Shown here: positions 16,934 to 25,871 of the stretch, piece by piece
Numbering within the stretch: the first letter of the stretch is position 1
Layout of the letters: each line of letters opens with the position of its first letter
Source of the DNA: Paenibacillus sp. SZ31
Lineage (GTDB): Bacteria; Bacillota; Bacilli; Paenibacillales; Paenibacillaceae
Reading direction: 5' to 3'
Length of the DNA stretch: 64,000 bases
NCBI RefSeq assembly: GCF_012912005.1
Contig: NZ_JABBEA010000004.1
Coordinates: 186,001 to 250,000 of the forward strand
Notes under the pieces: generated by a model
Databases searched by the model: none
Told to the model about the DNA's origin: nothing
What the model saw: only the letters and a program-made list of their open reading frames with translations
Translations under genes and position numbers: made by a program

Positions 16934-17479
16934 CTATGCTCCACCTCCTGCAAATTTATCCTGATGGGTCTGTTCAATCTCATCCAGCGTCATGCTTTCC
17001 ACTTCCGCAATCGTCAAATACCGCAGACGGTACTCCACGGTCATGTGTGCTGGTTTAATATCCTCAATTGCTGCCTTCAGATCGTCCAGATTGGGCGGCA
17101 AGCCCCAAGTGTCGATGAAGCGGATTCGGATTAAGTACTCCTCCGGCGAAACGGATACTTCAATCCCGCCACTTTCGTAGGCCTGCGCCACGTTCTTGAG
17201 CATGGAGCCAGAAACTTTGCCGCTACCACGCATCTTGGAAATGATTACGGATCTCCGCTGATCATCCGGCTTGGCTTGATTCGTTGGAATCTGCAAATCC
17301 CGCTCATAACGTTCTAATGCCCAGGTCGCAGACTCCGGGTAAAATTGATCTAGTACACTTTCCAAACCCACCGTAAGCTTGTTCAGCTCAACACCTTCGG
17401 TTTCTGTAAGAAGTTGCATCTCCAGCACATTTTCATACAACGGGGGCAAAAGAGTCATTAACATTTCTGCTTTACTCAT
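16934..17479 (-). CDS. xkdU: Baseplate protein XkdU-like (DUF2313), module 1
   Basis: 181 aa, the baseplate component that links wedge and fibre in PBSX-like tails. Seen: LLPPLYENVLEMQLLTETEG near the start, FYPESATWALERYERDLQIP, and the conserved DTWGLPPNLDDLKAAIEDIKPAH (about residues 128-150). It overlaps the upstream xkdT-like gene by four bases and directly abuts the fibre gene, so translation is coupled. The module 2 counterpart at 27781 shares the PPNIDDLKRAIEELKPAHM motif. Confidence 0.88.
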   Translation of the reverse strand: MSKAEMLMTLLPPLYENVLEMQLLTETEGVELNKLTVGLESVLDQFYPESATWALERYERDLQIPTNQAKPDDQRRSVIISKMRGSGKVSGSMLKNVAQAYESGGIEVSVSPEEYLIRIRFIDTWGLPPNLDDLKAAIEDIKPAHMTVEYRLRYLTIAEVESMTLDEIEQTHQDKFAGGGA

Positions 17480-18534
17480 GTCACCTTCACCGTCCCAAGA
17501 ATAGCTACTGCGCCGGGAGCGATCTCCAGATTGGACATACCACCATTCACCAGCAAATCGCTATAATCGATCACGGGCGGGATATCCAGAATGACATTGG
17601 CAATACGTGTCCAACGAACCAACGGATCTGCAAAAGCCAGTTCTTTCAGATACGCTGTAACTCCCTTTTCAATAAGCGTCTTCACTCCCTCGTACGTTGA
17701 ACCAGAAGCAAGCGTGACCTGTACCTCCACATCAATAGGTACCTCTTCCGCCCCCACCACTGTGACCACGGGTCCAATTGGAGCAGCTCCTTCGCCCATT
17801 CCATCCTGGGTTGGATCGATATATTCCTGCACCGCCTCAATGACCGCCTCAGCAGGTGTTTGCATTTCATTATTCAGCAATGCCACTTTGACTGTACCTG
17901 GACCATCCCACAGTGGAAAAGCCTTTGCTTTGCCCACACCGGAGTTTTCCCGTGCCCATAACTCATACTGATATTTGTTGGCACTCGTGACCGGACGAGA
18001 AACTTTGTCCTGATAGCGATCATATAAGGCCTGATCCGTTTCCTCGTCTTCGCCAGGAACCAGCAACTGTGTCAATTCAGCTGTCGTCAGGCCAGCAATA
18101 TAATCGATGGGCAGCAGCGCCCCCGTATATTCATTACCTTCCGCTCCCGCGACTTCACATTCCAACACATATTGTCCTGCCGCGATGCGCTCCACAATAA
18201 CGTACACCCGATCCCCCGTGGAAAAACGACTCTCCAAAGGAACCTCAACAGGCTTACCTTCGTTATCCCGAAAACTACCAACCCAACGTGCCTTCGTGGC
18301 CGCTTTTCGACTGATACCAGACCAAGCCACCGCGCGATCCAAGTACTCTCCAGAGGCTGTATCTGCAAACTTCAGATTGGCGTTCACATCCAGCTCGATA
18401 TACATCTGAGCCATTTCCACTGCCGCTGGCGCCAGCGCATCATAGATAATGCTGCCTTCACGTTTATCCACACCATCCGGCACTCTGTCCAGCATTCGGT
18501 TTAAAATAACTTCAAACGTCTGCTCTTCATACAT
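17476..18534 (-). CDS. xkdT: Baseplate J-like protein (XkdT), module 1
   Basis: 352 aa wedge protein of the gpJ/gp6 family that forms the ring of the contractile baseplate. Seen: an N-terminal ILNRMLDRVPDGVDKREGSI, a central beta domain with ANKYQYELWARENSGVGKAK, and the typical C-terminus (VTAYLKELAFADPLVRWTRI and DIPPVIDYSDLLVNG). It overlaps its neighbours xkdS and xkdU. The module 2 homologue (28509) is 379 aa and clearly related along the whole length. Confidence 0.92.
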   Translation of the reverse strand: MYEEQTFEVILNRMLDRVPDGVDKREGSIIYDALAPAAVEMAQMYIELDVNANLKFADTASGEYLDRAVAWSGISRKAATKARWVGSFRDNEGKPVEVPLESRFSTGDRVYVIVERIAAGQYVLECEVAGAEGNEYTGALLPIDYIAGLTTAELTQLLVPGEDEETDQALYDRYQDKVSRPVTSANKYQYELWARENSGVGKAKAFPLWDGPGTVKVALLNNEMQTPAEAVIEAVQEYIDPTQDGMGEGAAPIGPVVTVVGAEEVPIDVEVQVTLASGSTYEGVKTLIEKGVTAYLKELAFADPLVRWTRIANVILDIPPVIDYSDLLVNGGMSNLEIAPGAVAILGTVKVT

Positions 18535-18940
18535 TTATGTTCACCTCCGTCTCTTCCCTGAAGCTGCCAAAATCCGTTTCCACAGTAAAAGAAACCCGTA
18601 CCCCGTCAGCCTCGTGGACAAAATCGAACTCCGTTACATCCGATATACGATCATCCGGAAGCAATGCTTCGCGAATCCAGCGTTCCAGTTCCGATTCAAC
18701 CATGGATCTCCCGGCCATTCCTTCCCAGGACCATTCCATGCCGTAATCCGAGGAATAGATTAGATGCTCGTAGCGGCGTGTAGACAACGCTTTATACACA
18801 GCCTGTTTTACCGCATCTTTTCCATCCAGTTGCAGTCTTCCAATTCGCTGTCCTAAAGCTTGAAACACATACGTCAGACTTGGAAGCACAGCAGCCTCTT
18901 CCTGATCTTCTGCGCTAATCTGCGCACCCTGTGGAATCAT
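18527..18940 (-). CDS. xkdS: Baseplate protein XkdS-like (DUF2634, gp25-like), module 1
   Basis: 137 aa. The sequence KQAVYKALSTRRYEHLIYSS, followed by DYGMEWS, is the DUF2634/gp25 baseplate wedge signature (about residues 45-75); the C-terminal half is beta-rich. Overlaps the xkdR-like gene before it (four bases) and xkdT after it (eight bases). In contractile tails gp25-like proteins start sheath assembly. Confidence 0.88.
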   Translation of the reverse strand: MIPQGAQISAEDQEEAAVLPSLTYVFQALGQRIGRLQLDGKDAVKQAVYKALSTRRYEHLIYSSDYGMEWSWEGMAGRSMVESELERWIREALLPDDRISDVTEFDFVHEADGVRVSFTVETDFGSFREETEVNINV

Positions 18941-19194
18941 GGATTCACCAGCCGATCCAGCACGACAAAGCTGTCCCCGCCTTGAACACGTAATAACAAA
19001 ACATGGTCACCCACGGTCCAAGCTTTGTTCACTACGGATTCCGACAGTACTAGGAAAGGTTCAGCCAATGCCAGTCGTTGTTCAACGGTTATCTCCAGAG
19101 GCTGGGTGTTTGTCACGCTTCCGTACATTATCTGAACGGGAGACTTGGCATCTACAGCGGCCACCGCCGCCTTTTTAATCACGTCCAGCATCAT
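18937..19194 (-). CDS. xkdR: XkdR-like protein (DUF2577), module 1
   Basis: 85 aa, shorter than the 136-aa module 2 counterpart. It has the DUF2577 core: DVIKKAAVAAVDAKSPVQIM at the start and WTVGDHVLLLRVQGGDSFVV near the end. In PBSX-like elements this gene lies between the hub (XkdQ) and gp25-like (XkdS) genes and is thought to be part of the spike or hub. Starts 7 bases after the xkdQ stop. Confidence 0.85.
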   Translation of the reverse strand: MMLDVIKKAAVAAVDAKSPVQIMYGSVTNTQPLEITVEQRLALAEPFLVLSESVVNKAWTVGDHVLLLRVQGGDSFVVLDRLVNP

Positions 19195-19200
19195 TTATCG

Positions 19201-20211
19201 TTACACCACCTTCAAATCCAGTGACATCGTGTGCACTCCCCCTTGTACCTTGTGCGTACACTCGTCTACCAGAAAATATTGATTAATCTTCAGTTCATCG
19301 ATCTGGATGTTGACATAACTGCCCGCCCTCACCTTGAAATCGCCAAGCGCATCCACTTTCAACGTCTGCGTCTCGCGATTACGGAGGGTCATCAGGGTCT
19401 TCAGCATGGCATCAATCTGACCTTCGTTCAGGCCATCATCCGCTTTTTGGTACAAAAAAAGCAGCCCCCATTGACGGATGCTGCCTGAATCCTGATGAAC
19501 AAACGTTTCTCTTTTTCCCGTATCCTTGTTATCCCGGTACAGCTTGATCTTGTTATACGTCTGGTCATCAATAGACCTTGTATAGCTGTAATCCGTGAGC
19601 AGACTGTTATCCCCAATGACAAAGCCGTAAGGCATCTCTTCCACATCCCGAAGCACAAGCTTGCCGAAATCATCGTAGAAGATGTAGTTTTTGCCACCAT
19701 AGATCAGCGTTCGGTCGAGCGCCTCACAGATCATGTCGATCAGCTTTTTATTATCAAACAACATGCGCGGAATAACATATTTCGGCTGGATCAGCTCGCC
19801 CACCTTCAACTGAAAGTCAGTAGCAATTCGTTTGATCACATCCGTAGCGGTTGCGTTAACGAACTTGTACGTCTGATTCGCGGTTAGATAACGAGTCTGG
19901 TCATAGGCTTTGATTTTGACACTTTCGTCCTTGCCACTATCCACCGAGAAGATATATCCGTAAAATATGCCTACCTCGTTGCTGATATATTTCACGACAT
20001 ATCCATTCTCATATGTGAATTTCTTATTCTGGTACAGACTGCCCTTGATCAACGTGAATTCCAGAGAGGAGGGCTTGCCGATGCGGGAGGTTTTGTACGT
20101 AATGTCACCGGCAATTTCGCTAATGTCCCAGATGTTGCCCTGCTTGTCATCCAGTAATAACCGTTCCTTCATGTTTGCCAGCTTATCATCCAGCCTGATC
20201 TGCTCTTGCAT
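19201..20211 (-). CDS. xkdQ: Baseplate hub protein XkdQ-like, module 1
   Basis: 336 aa, gp27/gpD-like hub that forms the socket between tube and spike. Seen: family features DISEIAGDITYKTSRIGKPS at about residue 29, YLTANQTYKFVNATATDVIK near residue 108, and the C-terminal VRAGSYVNIQIDELKINQYF. The ATG at 20211 follows AAAGGAGAGG. It ends just before the xkdR-like gene. Related to the 328-aa module 2 protein at 30504 but diverged. Confidence 0.87.
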   Translation of the reverse strand: MQEQIRLDDKLANMKERLLLDDKQGNIWDISEIAGDITYKTSRIGKPSSLEFTLIKGSLYQNKKFTYENGYVVKYISNEVGIFYGYIFSVDSGKDESVKIKAYDQTRYLTANQTYKFVNATATDVIKRIATDFQLKVGELIQPKYVIPRMLFDNKKLIDMICEALDRTLIYGGKNYIFYDDFGKLVLRDVEEMPYGFVIGDNSLLTDYSYTRSIDDQTYNKIKLYRDNKDTGKRETFVHQDSGSIRQWGLLFLYQKADDGLNEGQIDAMLKTLMTLRNRETQTLKVDALGDFKVRAGSYVNIQIDELKINQYFLVDECTHKVQGGVHTMSLDLKVV

Positions 20212-20224
20212 ATTCCCTCTCCTT

Positions 20225-20920
20225 TCACGGAAGCTTGATCACAAGTCCAATCGGCAGCTTCTTCAGTTTTGCGTCTTTGATGCCATTTAGCTTTTGCAGC
20301 TCTTTCCAGCGAGATCCATCTCCCAGATGGTCTTTGGCTACAGACCACAAGGAGTCTCCGGCTTTGAGTGTGACGGTCTTGGGCTGAATTTTTTCATTGG
20401 GCCGGGAGGCTTTGGTTTTTGTTTTCGAAGTAGCCGTATCCTTGCTGTCTTTGAGTGGCACTACTTTTTTGGCGGCATAAAAAATGAACTGCTTCAGCTT
20501 GATATCATACTGGATATCCCCCACCGTACCCGCAGTCTCCTTCCAGTCAAAGCTCTCAATGGAAACCGCCATATTAATGGTGTACCTTGCACTGGAAAAG
20601 AACAGTCTGACGGGTCTGCCCGTCTGCATCCAACGGATGATCTTTTTCACATATTCATAGGGATCACGGTAGAACTGCTTCTGAATTGCCGGATGTCTTG
20701 CATCGTAGTTCAGATGATACGGGCTGTAATCTGCCGGAAAAATCCCGCTGAAACTAACTTCACGCAGCTTTGGCGACTTAATCACGTTAATTTCACCCAA
20801 AGCGCTCACGTTAAACGTACTGCCGTCTCCCGAATCCGAAAACTCAATGCTCTCTGGTGTCACCGGGAAAAACATGTATTCAGAGCGGTTATTGAAGCTT
20901 AGTTGAATATAATATTCCAC
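20225..20920 (-). CDS. xkdP: LysM tail protein XkdP-like, module 1
   Basis: 231 aa. Seen: an N-terminal tail domain (FFPVTPESIEFSDSGDGSTF), a Lys-rich linker (about 160-180), and one C-terminal LysM (LKAGDSLWSVAKDHLGDGSR, ending with the IGLVIKLP strand). LysM in this position is typical of gpX/XkdP-like inner baseplate proteins, where it contacts the spike rather than the wall. GTG start at 20920 directly follows the tape-measure stop codon, with GGGGGTG before it. Confidence 0.88.
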   Translation of the reverse strand: MEYYIQLSFNNRSEYMFFPVTPESIEFSDSGDGSTFNVSALGEINVIKSPKLREVSFSGIFPADYSPYHLNYDARHPAIQKQFYRDPYEYVKKIIRWMQTGRPVRLFFSSARYTINMAVSIESFDWKETAGTVGDIQYDIKLKQFIFYAAKKVVPLKDSKDTATSKTKTKASRPNEKIQPKTVTLKAGDSLWSVAKDHLGDGSRWKELQKLNGIKDAKLKKLPIGLVIKLP

Positions 20921-23014
20921 TTATCCATACACCCCCTGCGCACTGGAGACGATCTGACTGTTCAGTCCATCGGTGATTTTGCTGATGATGCTGTCCACAT
21001 CATGTCCGCTGTTGATATCACCCGTGGTGACCTGAACAGTTGGAGTAAGGCTGACAAATCGCTGAATCGCCTGCATCTCGGCCAGCTCACGCATCAGTTT
21101 CAAGTCCTCGCTGGTTACATCCACTGTGCCATCCACGTCACCGATCTTGTCCACCTGTCCGATATTGTTGATTTTGTTGATGTTATTCATGTTACTGTTG
21201 GGAACAACGGTGGGAGCTGGTGCAGTTGGCATCGATGGTACGGAAGGGGTTTTGGGAGTTGAACCGCCGAAGTTTCCGGGTAATTTATCAGAGCCGTTGG
21301 GGAATAGGTCTTTGGTGGTATCCATCAAATCGTGCCCCTTGTCAAATCCCATATCAAATGCATCCTTATAGTCCGCAGAAGCGTCCATTCTCCACAGGCT
21401 AACAACGTCCTTCTGGCTCTCAGGAGCACTCGCTTCAAGGTCACTCATTAAACCCTGTATCTTACCGCTCATTGAATGAATGTTAGAATCATCCACTAGT
21501 TTAATACCGCCCCAATTGGTCCCGAAAATCTTATTAAGATAGGGTATTAATTTGTTTATACCTCCGATCATCCAGTTGATTTGATCTTTGAAACCACCTG
21601 CGAAATCCTCAATTCCCTTTGTAATGTTGAACAGAATTTGGAGTACAATGAGTCCCATATCAACAAACAACTTTTGGAATGCATAGGCTGGATCTCTGAA
21701 TACATTGATGACAAATTCAGCCCAAGACATGAAATAATTCAGAATGGATGCAAAAATAGATTTCATATACTCGTAAGCCATATAAAAATAACCTATAATC
21801 GCTCCCACCATATCCCCAGCTGTAACTCCACATAATTGCAAAATAAAGATGAGTCCTGCAATGGCAACAATTACAAGCAAGATAGGCCAGTTTGCTACCA
21901 ACCATGCCGCTGCCAGTAAATAAACCTGAGCGATTACAACTCCGAGCGTAATAATGATATTGGCTAGTAGCACTAAAGCAATGGCTGTTAATATAGGTCC
22001 AATGATAGCCCAATTTTCTTGCACAACTGTAGCAAAATTGATGAACCCATCCACGATAAATGCCACCACTTGAGCAATAATTGCAAAGGCCCCACCAATC
22101 CATTCGATGAAAGCACTGAACTGACCTGAGCTTATTGCTTCGTTTAATCGGTCAAGCACAGGAGATAAAACTTCCAAAGCCCTTGTCCCGATTTCAGATA
22201 GTATTCCATTGAACTGATTCACGAGAGCAGTCCATTTTTGCAATGGAGAATCCAGCATCGTATCAAAGGCTTCTTGTGTGTAACCTTGCATTTCAAGAAC
22301 TGTCTGTAAACCTTGTATAAAACCGTCAAGGTCTTTAGTCTGTATAAATTCACCCAATCCAGCCCCGGTCAATGCACTTTCCGGTATGTTGAATTGACTC
22401 GCCAAATCAGTATTTTTTCCATTCATGGCACTAACAATAGCCTTGGATGCATCGGTCAGACTTTTATTATCTGGTGACAACATACTTAATCGTTGAGTCA
22501 TTTCATTTAACTGATCTACCTGCCCTGTATTCTGTGCCAACGGCACAAACCCTAGAGAAGACTTGAGCGAATTATTGACGTCTTGACCACTCCTGGAGGC
22601 TTGATCTCGAAACTTATTATATAATCCTTCCCCGAGAACGGGGTCTTCAGCTGCAACCATATAACGGTACTTGAAGTCTTCTTCCTCAGCAGCCGCCTTT
22701 ACCACGACACTTCCAGCTGACTTTATCATTTGAAACCACTTGGAGAGCTCGTTCAAGTTATCGCTTAATGACTTGCCAGTATCCTTTGCTTTATCCTCCA
22801 ACTTTTCCATTAAATTAATCGTTACATTTAGTTGTTGATTTATTTGATTAAAATGGTTGGTCGTGTTCGTCTGGTTAAATTGGTTCAGATTAATCCGGTT
22901 AATCTGGTTGAAATTATTAAGGATCTCAGTAGTTCTTACTTGAACCAGATTTAGATTATTGATCAGGGTATTCATGGACGGAGGATTGATTACATTGATA
23001 CTTGTATCGGACAT
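20921..23014 (-). CDS. Tape measure protein, module 1
   Basis: 697 aa. Sets tail length and fills the tube lumen until firing. Seen: an unusual Asn/Gln-rich N-terminus (residues about 15-68, with repeated NQ-I-N and NQ-F-N steps), helical domain, then four or five strongly hydrophobic segments (about residues 305-430, for example IGPILTAIALVLLANIIITL), and an Asn/Gly-rich C-terminal part. Hydrophobic segments suggest membrane insertion on ejection. The ATG follows AAGGAGG. If fully helical, 697 residues would span at most about 105 nm, so a short tail. Not alignable by eye with the module 2 tape measure. Confidence 0.85.
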   Translation of the reverse strand: MSDTSINVINPPSMNTLINNLNLVQVRTTEILNNFNQINRINLNQFNQTNTTNHFNQINQQLNVTINLMEKLEDKAKDTGKSLSDNLNELSKWFQMIKSAGSVVVKAAAEEEDFKYRYMVAAEDPVLGEGLYNKFRDQASRSGQDVNNSLKSSLGFVPLAQNTGQVDQLNEMTQRLSMLSPDNKSLTDASKAIVSAMNGKNTDLASQFNIPESALTGAGLGEFIQTKDLDGFIQGLQTVLEMQGYTQEAFDTMLDSPLQKWTALVNQFNGILSEIGTRALEVLSPVLDRLNEAISSGQFSAFIEWIGGAFAIIAQVVAFIVDGFINFATVVQENWAIIGPILTAIALVLLANIIITLGVVIAQVYLLAAAWLVANWPILLVIVAIAGLIFILQLCGVTAGDMVGAIIGYFYMAYEYMKSIFASILNYFMSWAEFVINVFRDPAYAFQKLFVDMGLIVLQILFNITKGIEDFAGGFKDQINWMIGGINKLIPYLNKIFGTNWGGIKLVDDSNIHSMSGKIQGLMSDLEASAPESQKDVVSLWRMDASADYKDAFDMGFDKGHDLMDTTKDLFPNGSDKLPGNFGGSTPKTPSVPSMPTAPAPTVVPNSNMNNINKINNIGQVDKIGDVDGTVDVTSEDLKLMRELAEMQAIQRFVSLTPTVQVTTGDINSGHDVDSIISKITDGLNSQIVSSAQGVYG

Positions 23015-23036
23015 TCATTTCTCCCTCCTTTCCTTT

Positions 23037-23218
23037 TTATTTCTTCCGGGCACGGCTCTTGGACCTTTCTTTCTTCTCTTCCTCTACCCGGATGGAGATC
23101 ATCGCATAGATGGCCGCTCGTTCTCGCATGGAGAAGGCCATTAGCTCATGCGGCAAAATGTTTAATTCATGGAGAGCGTAATAAGCCAGATTGGCTTCGG
23201 AATCGCCCTCTTTAATTA
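23037..23218 (-). CDS. -1 frameshift extension of the tail assembly chaperone, module 1
   Basis: After the slippery A-AAA-AAC at 23219-23225 the -1 frame stays open for about 60 codons (LIKEGDSEANLAYYALHELN and on to a very basic end with KKERSKSRARKK) before a stop at 23037. It has no start codon of its own. This matches the G/GT arrangement of tail assembly chaperones, where a minority of ribosomes make the longer form that binds the tape measure. The zero-frame product stops one codon after the slip site. Confidence 0.85.
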
Positions 23219-23638
23219 GTTTTTTACGTCATCCACCAGTTCGTTCATATCCTGATTGAAGCCGTTCAGCTTCTGAACCTGTTCACCGAGCGAAGCAAAT
23301 TCCCCAGGCAACAGCATTTTCCGCAAAAGCGATTCCGCCCCCATCACGCCATATGAACGCTGGAGTTCTGCGTTTTTCAAATCGGGATAAACTACACTTG
23401 CGCTCATCAGGCGAGCCATGTAATCATTCGCATCAATGTCGGGTGTGTAGACACCGTTCTTACCCTTAATTTTGCGGGTAGCTGCCTTGCGGCATTCCTG
23501 GTTTTCGTCCTCGGTCATGCTGCGCAGTTTCCATGCAACCGGCTCGCCTTTCTCATCTTTAAATCGGGGGGATACGATAAACTCCTCCGTTGTATCTGTT
23601 GCTGCATTTTGGGCAAAAAACATACTCAATCCACTCAT
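23216..23638 (-). CDS. xkdN: Tail assembly chaperone XkdN-like, module 1
   Basis: 140 aa from the ATG of MSGLSMFFAQ, which follows AGAGGAGG; a longer reading starting at 23704 runs into the tube-chaperone stem-loop and is unlikely. The sequence KGEPVAWKLRSMTEDENQEC and the C-terminal LLPGEFASLGEQVQKLNGFN match the XkdN family (short form of the chaperone). It ends at a slippery heptamer followed at once by TAA, allowing a -1 extension. Confidence 0.88.
   Translation of the reverse strand: MSGLSMFFAQNAATDTTEEFIVSPRFKDEKGEPVAWKLRSMTEDENQECRKAATRKIKGKNGVYTPDIDANDYMARLMSASVVYPDLKNAELQRSYGVMGAESLLRKMLLPGEFASLGEQVQKLNGFNQDMNELVDDVKN
23219..23225 (-). promoter_or_regulatory. Programmed -1 frameshift site (A-AAA-AAC), module 1 chaperone
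   Basis: On the minus strand the zero frame reads GTA AAA AAC TAA. AAAAAAC is a strong X-XXY-YYZ slippery heptamer, immediately followed by the stop codon, and the -1 frame is open and protein-like downstream. The same heptamer and stop placement is found in module 2 at 34108. Confidence 0.85.
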
Positions 23639-23668
23639 GTATTGTTCCTCCTCTAAAGTTAGGTCCCC

Positions 23669-23685
23669 CGCCGCACGAAGCGGCG
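23669..23685 (-). promoter_or_regulatory. Stem-loop between tube and chaperone genes, module 1
   Basis: CGCCGC pairs with GCGGCG around a five-base loop; no T run follows on the minus strand, so it is not a plain terminator. It lies between the tube gene, needed in large amounts, and the chaperone gene, needed in small amounts. A hairpin also occurs in the same place in module 2 (34614). Confidence 0.5.
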
Positions 23686-23808
23686 AAGAACAGTATTTTG
23701 ACACGCCAAATAGCCCGTAACACAGGTAAGTTGAACAGGTTTCTTTTACAAACCCGCAGTAAATTTATGCTCTTTATAAATCTCAAATCATTATGCTTTC
23801 ACGCTACA

Positions 23809-24267
23809 TTACTTCGGCAGATTGAACGATACAGGCATATCGACATCTTCAAAGGTAAAGCTCACTTCTTCCTCCAACGCCTCAGCCTCGGTATCCAGAG
23901 ATGCCATGATTACACTGTCGAGGTTGACGCCTTTGAGGGTCACCGTCTGTTTGCCAATCGTAGAAGAAGGATCTTCGTTGGTCACTTCAATGTCGAAGTA
24001 CGTGTCCACACCATTCTGCATGTACTGGAGCATCAGCTCGCGGAAACGGGAAGTGGTATAAAAGATTGTCATGGAACCCGAGCCAGACCAACCGGTTGCT
24101 TTGTGCTGTACACCGCGACGGCCCAAGGTTTTGACCTCTGCTTTTTGTTTCTCCACCGTTGCTTCCAGCGTCTTCACATAGAACATTTCTTCCGTCTGTC
24201 CGTTAATCGTTGCGTATGCGCGGCCTTCCTGGCCGGAGATCGTGTCGCTTGCTTTCAAAAATGCCAT
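23809..24267 (-). CDS. xkdM: Tail tube protein XkdM-like, module 1
   Basis: 152 aa major tube subunit. Seen: AYATINGQTEEMFYVKTLEA at the start, TLGRRGVQHKATGWSGSGSM with FYTTSRFRELMLQYMQNG in the middle, and EEVSFTFEDVDMPVSFNLPK at the end, all matching the phage_tail_tube/DUF2001 fold. It starts two bases after the sheath stop codon, with AAGGTGG before the ATG. The module 2 tube protein is 135 aa with the same GTGTMTGYKVTSDMI-type core. Confidence 0.92.
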   Translation of the reverse strand: MAFLKASDTISGQEGRAYATINGQTEEMFYVKTLEATVEKQKAEVKTLGRRGVQHKATGWSGSGSMTIFYTTSRFRELMLQYMQNGVDTYFDIEVTNEDPSSTIGKQTVTLKGVNLDSVIMASLDTEAEALEEEVSFTFEDVDMPVSFNLPK

Positions 24268-24268
24268 C

Positions 24269-25585
24269 TTAAACCACCTTCACTTTCATATATACTTTTT
24301 CAACGGAATCCACAGGTTGGACCTGAATCTCGATCAGAATACTGTCAGTTTCATTGCCCGGAGCAACAGTGATATCTGTTTTCGAATCAAAATTTTGAAT
24401 GGCACCAATATCCTGAAGTTGCTTCAGATAAGTGACACATTGGGAACGGAAAAGGCTGCGCCCATCTTCGTTGTTGTTCACTTTGCCGATATAATAGGAC
24501 TCGAAAATCCGTTTCATATCGTTAGCGATACCATCAAGTACACGGACAACACGGTTTTTGGCAAAATGACTTGCCTTATCCGGTGTAACGGAACGGAATG
24601 TATTCACGTCCTGCTCTACCACTGCGCGGTTGCTGCTCGCCGTAAACACAAACTCGCCATTACGCAGTGCTGCTTCTGTTTCGCTATGTGTCAGTCGTCC
24701 GTTCACATCCACGGCATCGTCATACGCACGGAACGTCAGGGATTCATTCAGATTAGCTCCCGCTGTTGCGCCGGCAGTCCATGCTACGGTTTGTTTTGGC
24801 GTAAGAACAGTACCATCTGCGAGAACAACACCATTTTTGACACTGATAATGCCTTCATGGTCTGCAGCCGGATAATCGGACAGAACGAGTTGCACTTTCT
24901 TGCCCTCGGTATCACGCAAACGCTTGATGTAAGCTGTGTAGACTGACTTGAGTGTGGCATCGTCTGAAATGAGACCAACCGTGTTAAAATCCAGTACTTC
25001 CAGCTTGGTCAGAAAATCGGAATGCTCCTGGTTCGTTGCTGTGCCATCCAATCCACCTGTTAGTGGAAGTGACGCTGTAGCTGTGAGTGCCCCTTCACCA
25101 GTAAATGTGACGTATGCGTTGGATTCCAGAGCTTCGATGGTGGACGAAGTTTGTTTGTCCACTTCTTTACCCGCAAGCAAAGTGGAGACATCCAATTGTT
25201 CTGGTTCATTGATATTCGCGGAGATTACAACTGCCAGGTCATTACCACGCACACCACCGTGTTGAGCTGTCACTGTCAATTTGTCCAAGGTTGCCTTGGC
25301 TTTGGTCCCTGCATTGAGTCTGTAAAGAAGTAAGGTCTGCGCCCGTTTCAATGCTTCGCGGATCAGCAGCAATTGCGGTGCTGTCCAGTCATAGCCGAGT
25401 TTAGCTTGTACATCTTCACCTGCTTGCACGGTCAGGATTGAACCTGCTTGTCCCCATGACAATGGAAGTGCCAAAGCCACCGTTCCCCGCTCTCCTACCG
25501 TACCGGGCAATGAGCCCTCTGATGCAAAGTTCATATATACGCCGGGGCGTACCTTGTTTTGTGTCGTCCATGTTCCTCCAGCCAT
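24269..25585 (-). CDS. xkdK: Tail sheath protein XkdK-like, module 1
   Basis: 438 aa contractile sheath subunit. N-terminus MAGGTWTTQNKVRPGVYMNF is shared almost exactly with module 2 (MAGGTWEQTNRPVLPGLYMN), and the C-terminal sheath domain has RVLDGIANDMKRIFESYYIG, KVNNNEDGRSLFRSQCVTYL and MKVKVV. The start codon overlaps the stop of the small gene before it (TAATG), so translation is coupled. About 50 aa shorter than the module 2 sheath, mainly in the variable outer domain. Its presence shows the tails are contractile (R-type). Confidence 0.94.
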   Translation of the reverse strand: MAGGTWTTQNKVRPGVYMNFASEGSLPGTVGERGTVALALPLSWGQAGSILTVQAGEDVQAKLGYDWTAPQLLLIREALKRAQTLLLYRLNAGTKAKATLDKLTVTAQHGGVRGNDLAVVISANINEPEQLDVSTLLAGKEVDKQTSSTIEALESNAYVTFTGEGALTATASLPLTGGLDGTATNQEHSDFLTKLEVLDFNTVGLISDDATLKSVYTAYIKRLRDTEGKKVQLVLSDYPAADHEGIISVKNGVVLADGTVLTPKQTVAWTAGATAGANLNESLTFRAYDDAVDVNGRLTHSETEAALRNGEFVFTASSNRAVVEQDVNTFRSVTPDKASHFAKNRVVRVLDGIANDMKRIFESYYIGKVNNNEDGRSLFRSQCVTYLKQLQDIGAIQNFDSKTDITVAPGNETDSILIEIQVQPVDSVEKVYMKVKVV

Positions 25586-25821
25586 TATTGTGCCTCCCCA
25601 TTCATAAATTGTTGGATGTGTTCTTGCGCTTCTTGCAAGGTGTATGTTTCTTGTTCCAGCAGAACTGCTGCCAAAATATCTTTCTCGATCCGGCTGAGTT
25701 GCCGGGATTCGGCGAACTGTGCTTTGCTGTATTTCTGATTGTTTTTCTGTTGAGTTTCCGTTTTTTTAAGGTCCGGTTCTTTTTTCGTAAACATTGCCAA
25801 TGCGCCTCCTATTCCTTTCAT
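25585..25821 (-). CDS. Small protein preceding the sheath, module 1
   Basis: 78 aa. Very polar N-terminal half (Lys/Gln-rich), helical C-terminal half YTLQEAQEHIQQFMNG. The module 2 gene at the same place (36634) has a similar ending, FSIEETQERINQFMKA, so the two are homologous. Stop codon overlaps the sheath start. Small proteins at this position occur in many PBSX-like clusters; function unknown. Confidence 0.75.
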   Translation of the reverse strand: MKGIGGALAMFTKKEPDLKKTETQQKNNQKYSKAQFAESRQLSRIEKDILAAVLLEQETYTLQEAQEHIQQFMNGEAQ

Positions 25822-25871
25822 ACTGATCCCCTCATTTGGTTAGTTAAGTTCAACTAAATAGTTACATTTTC

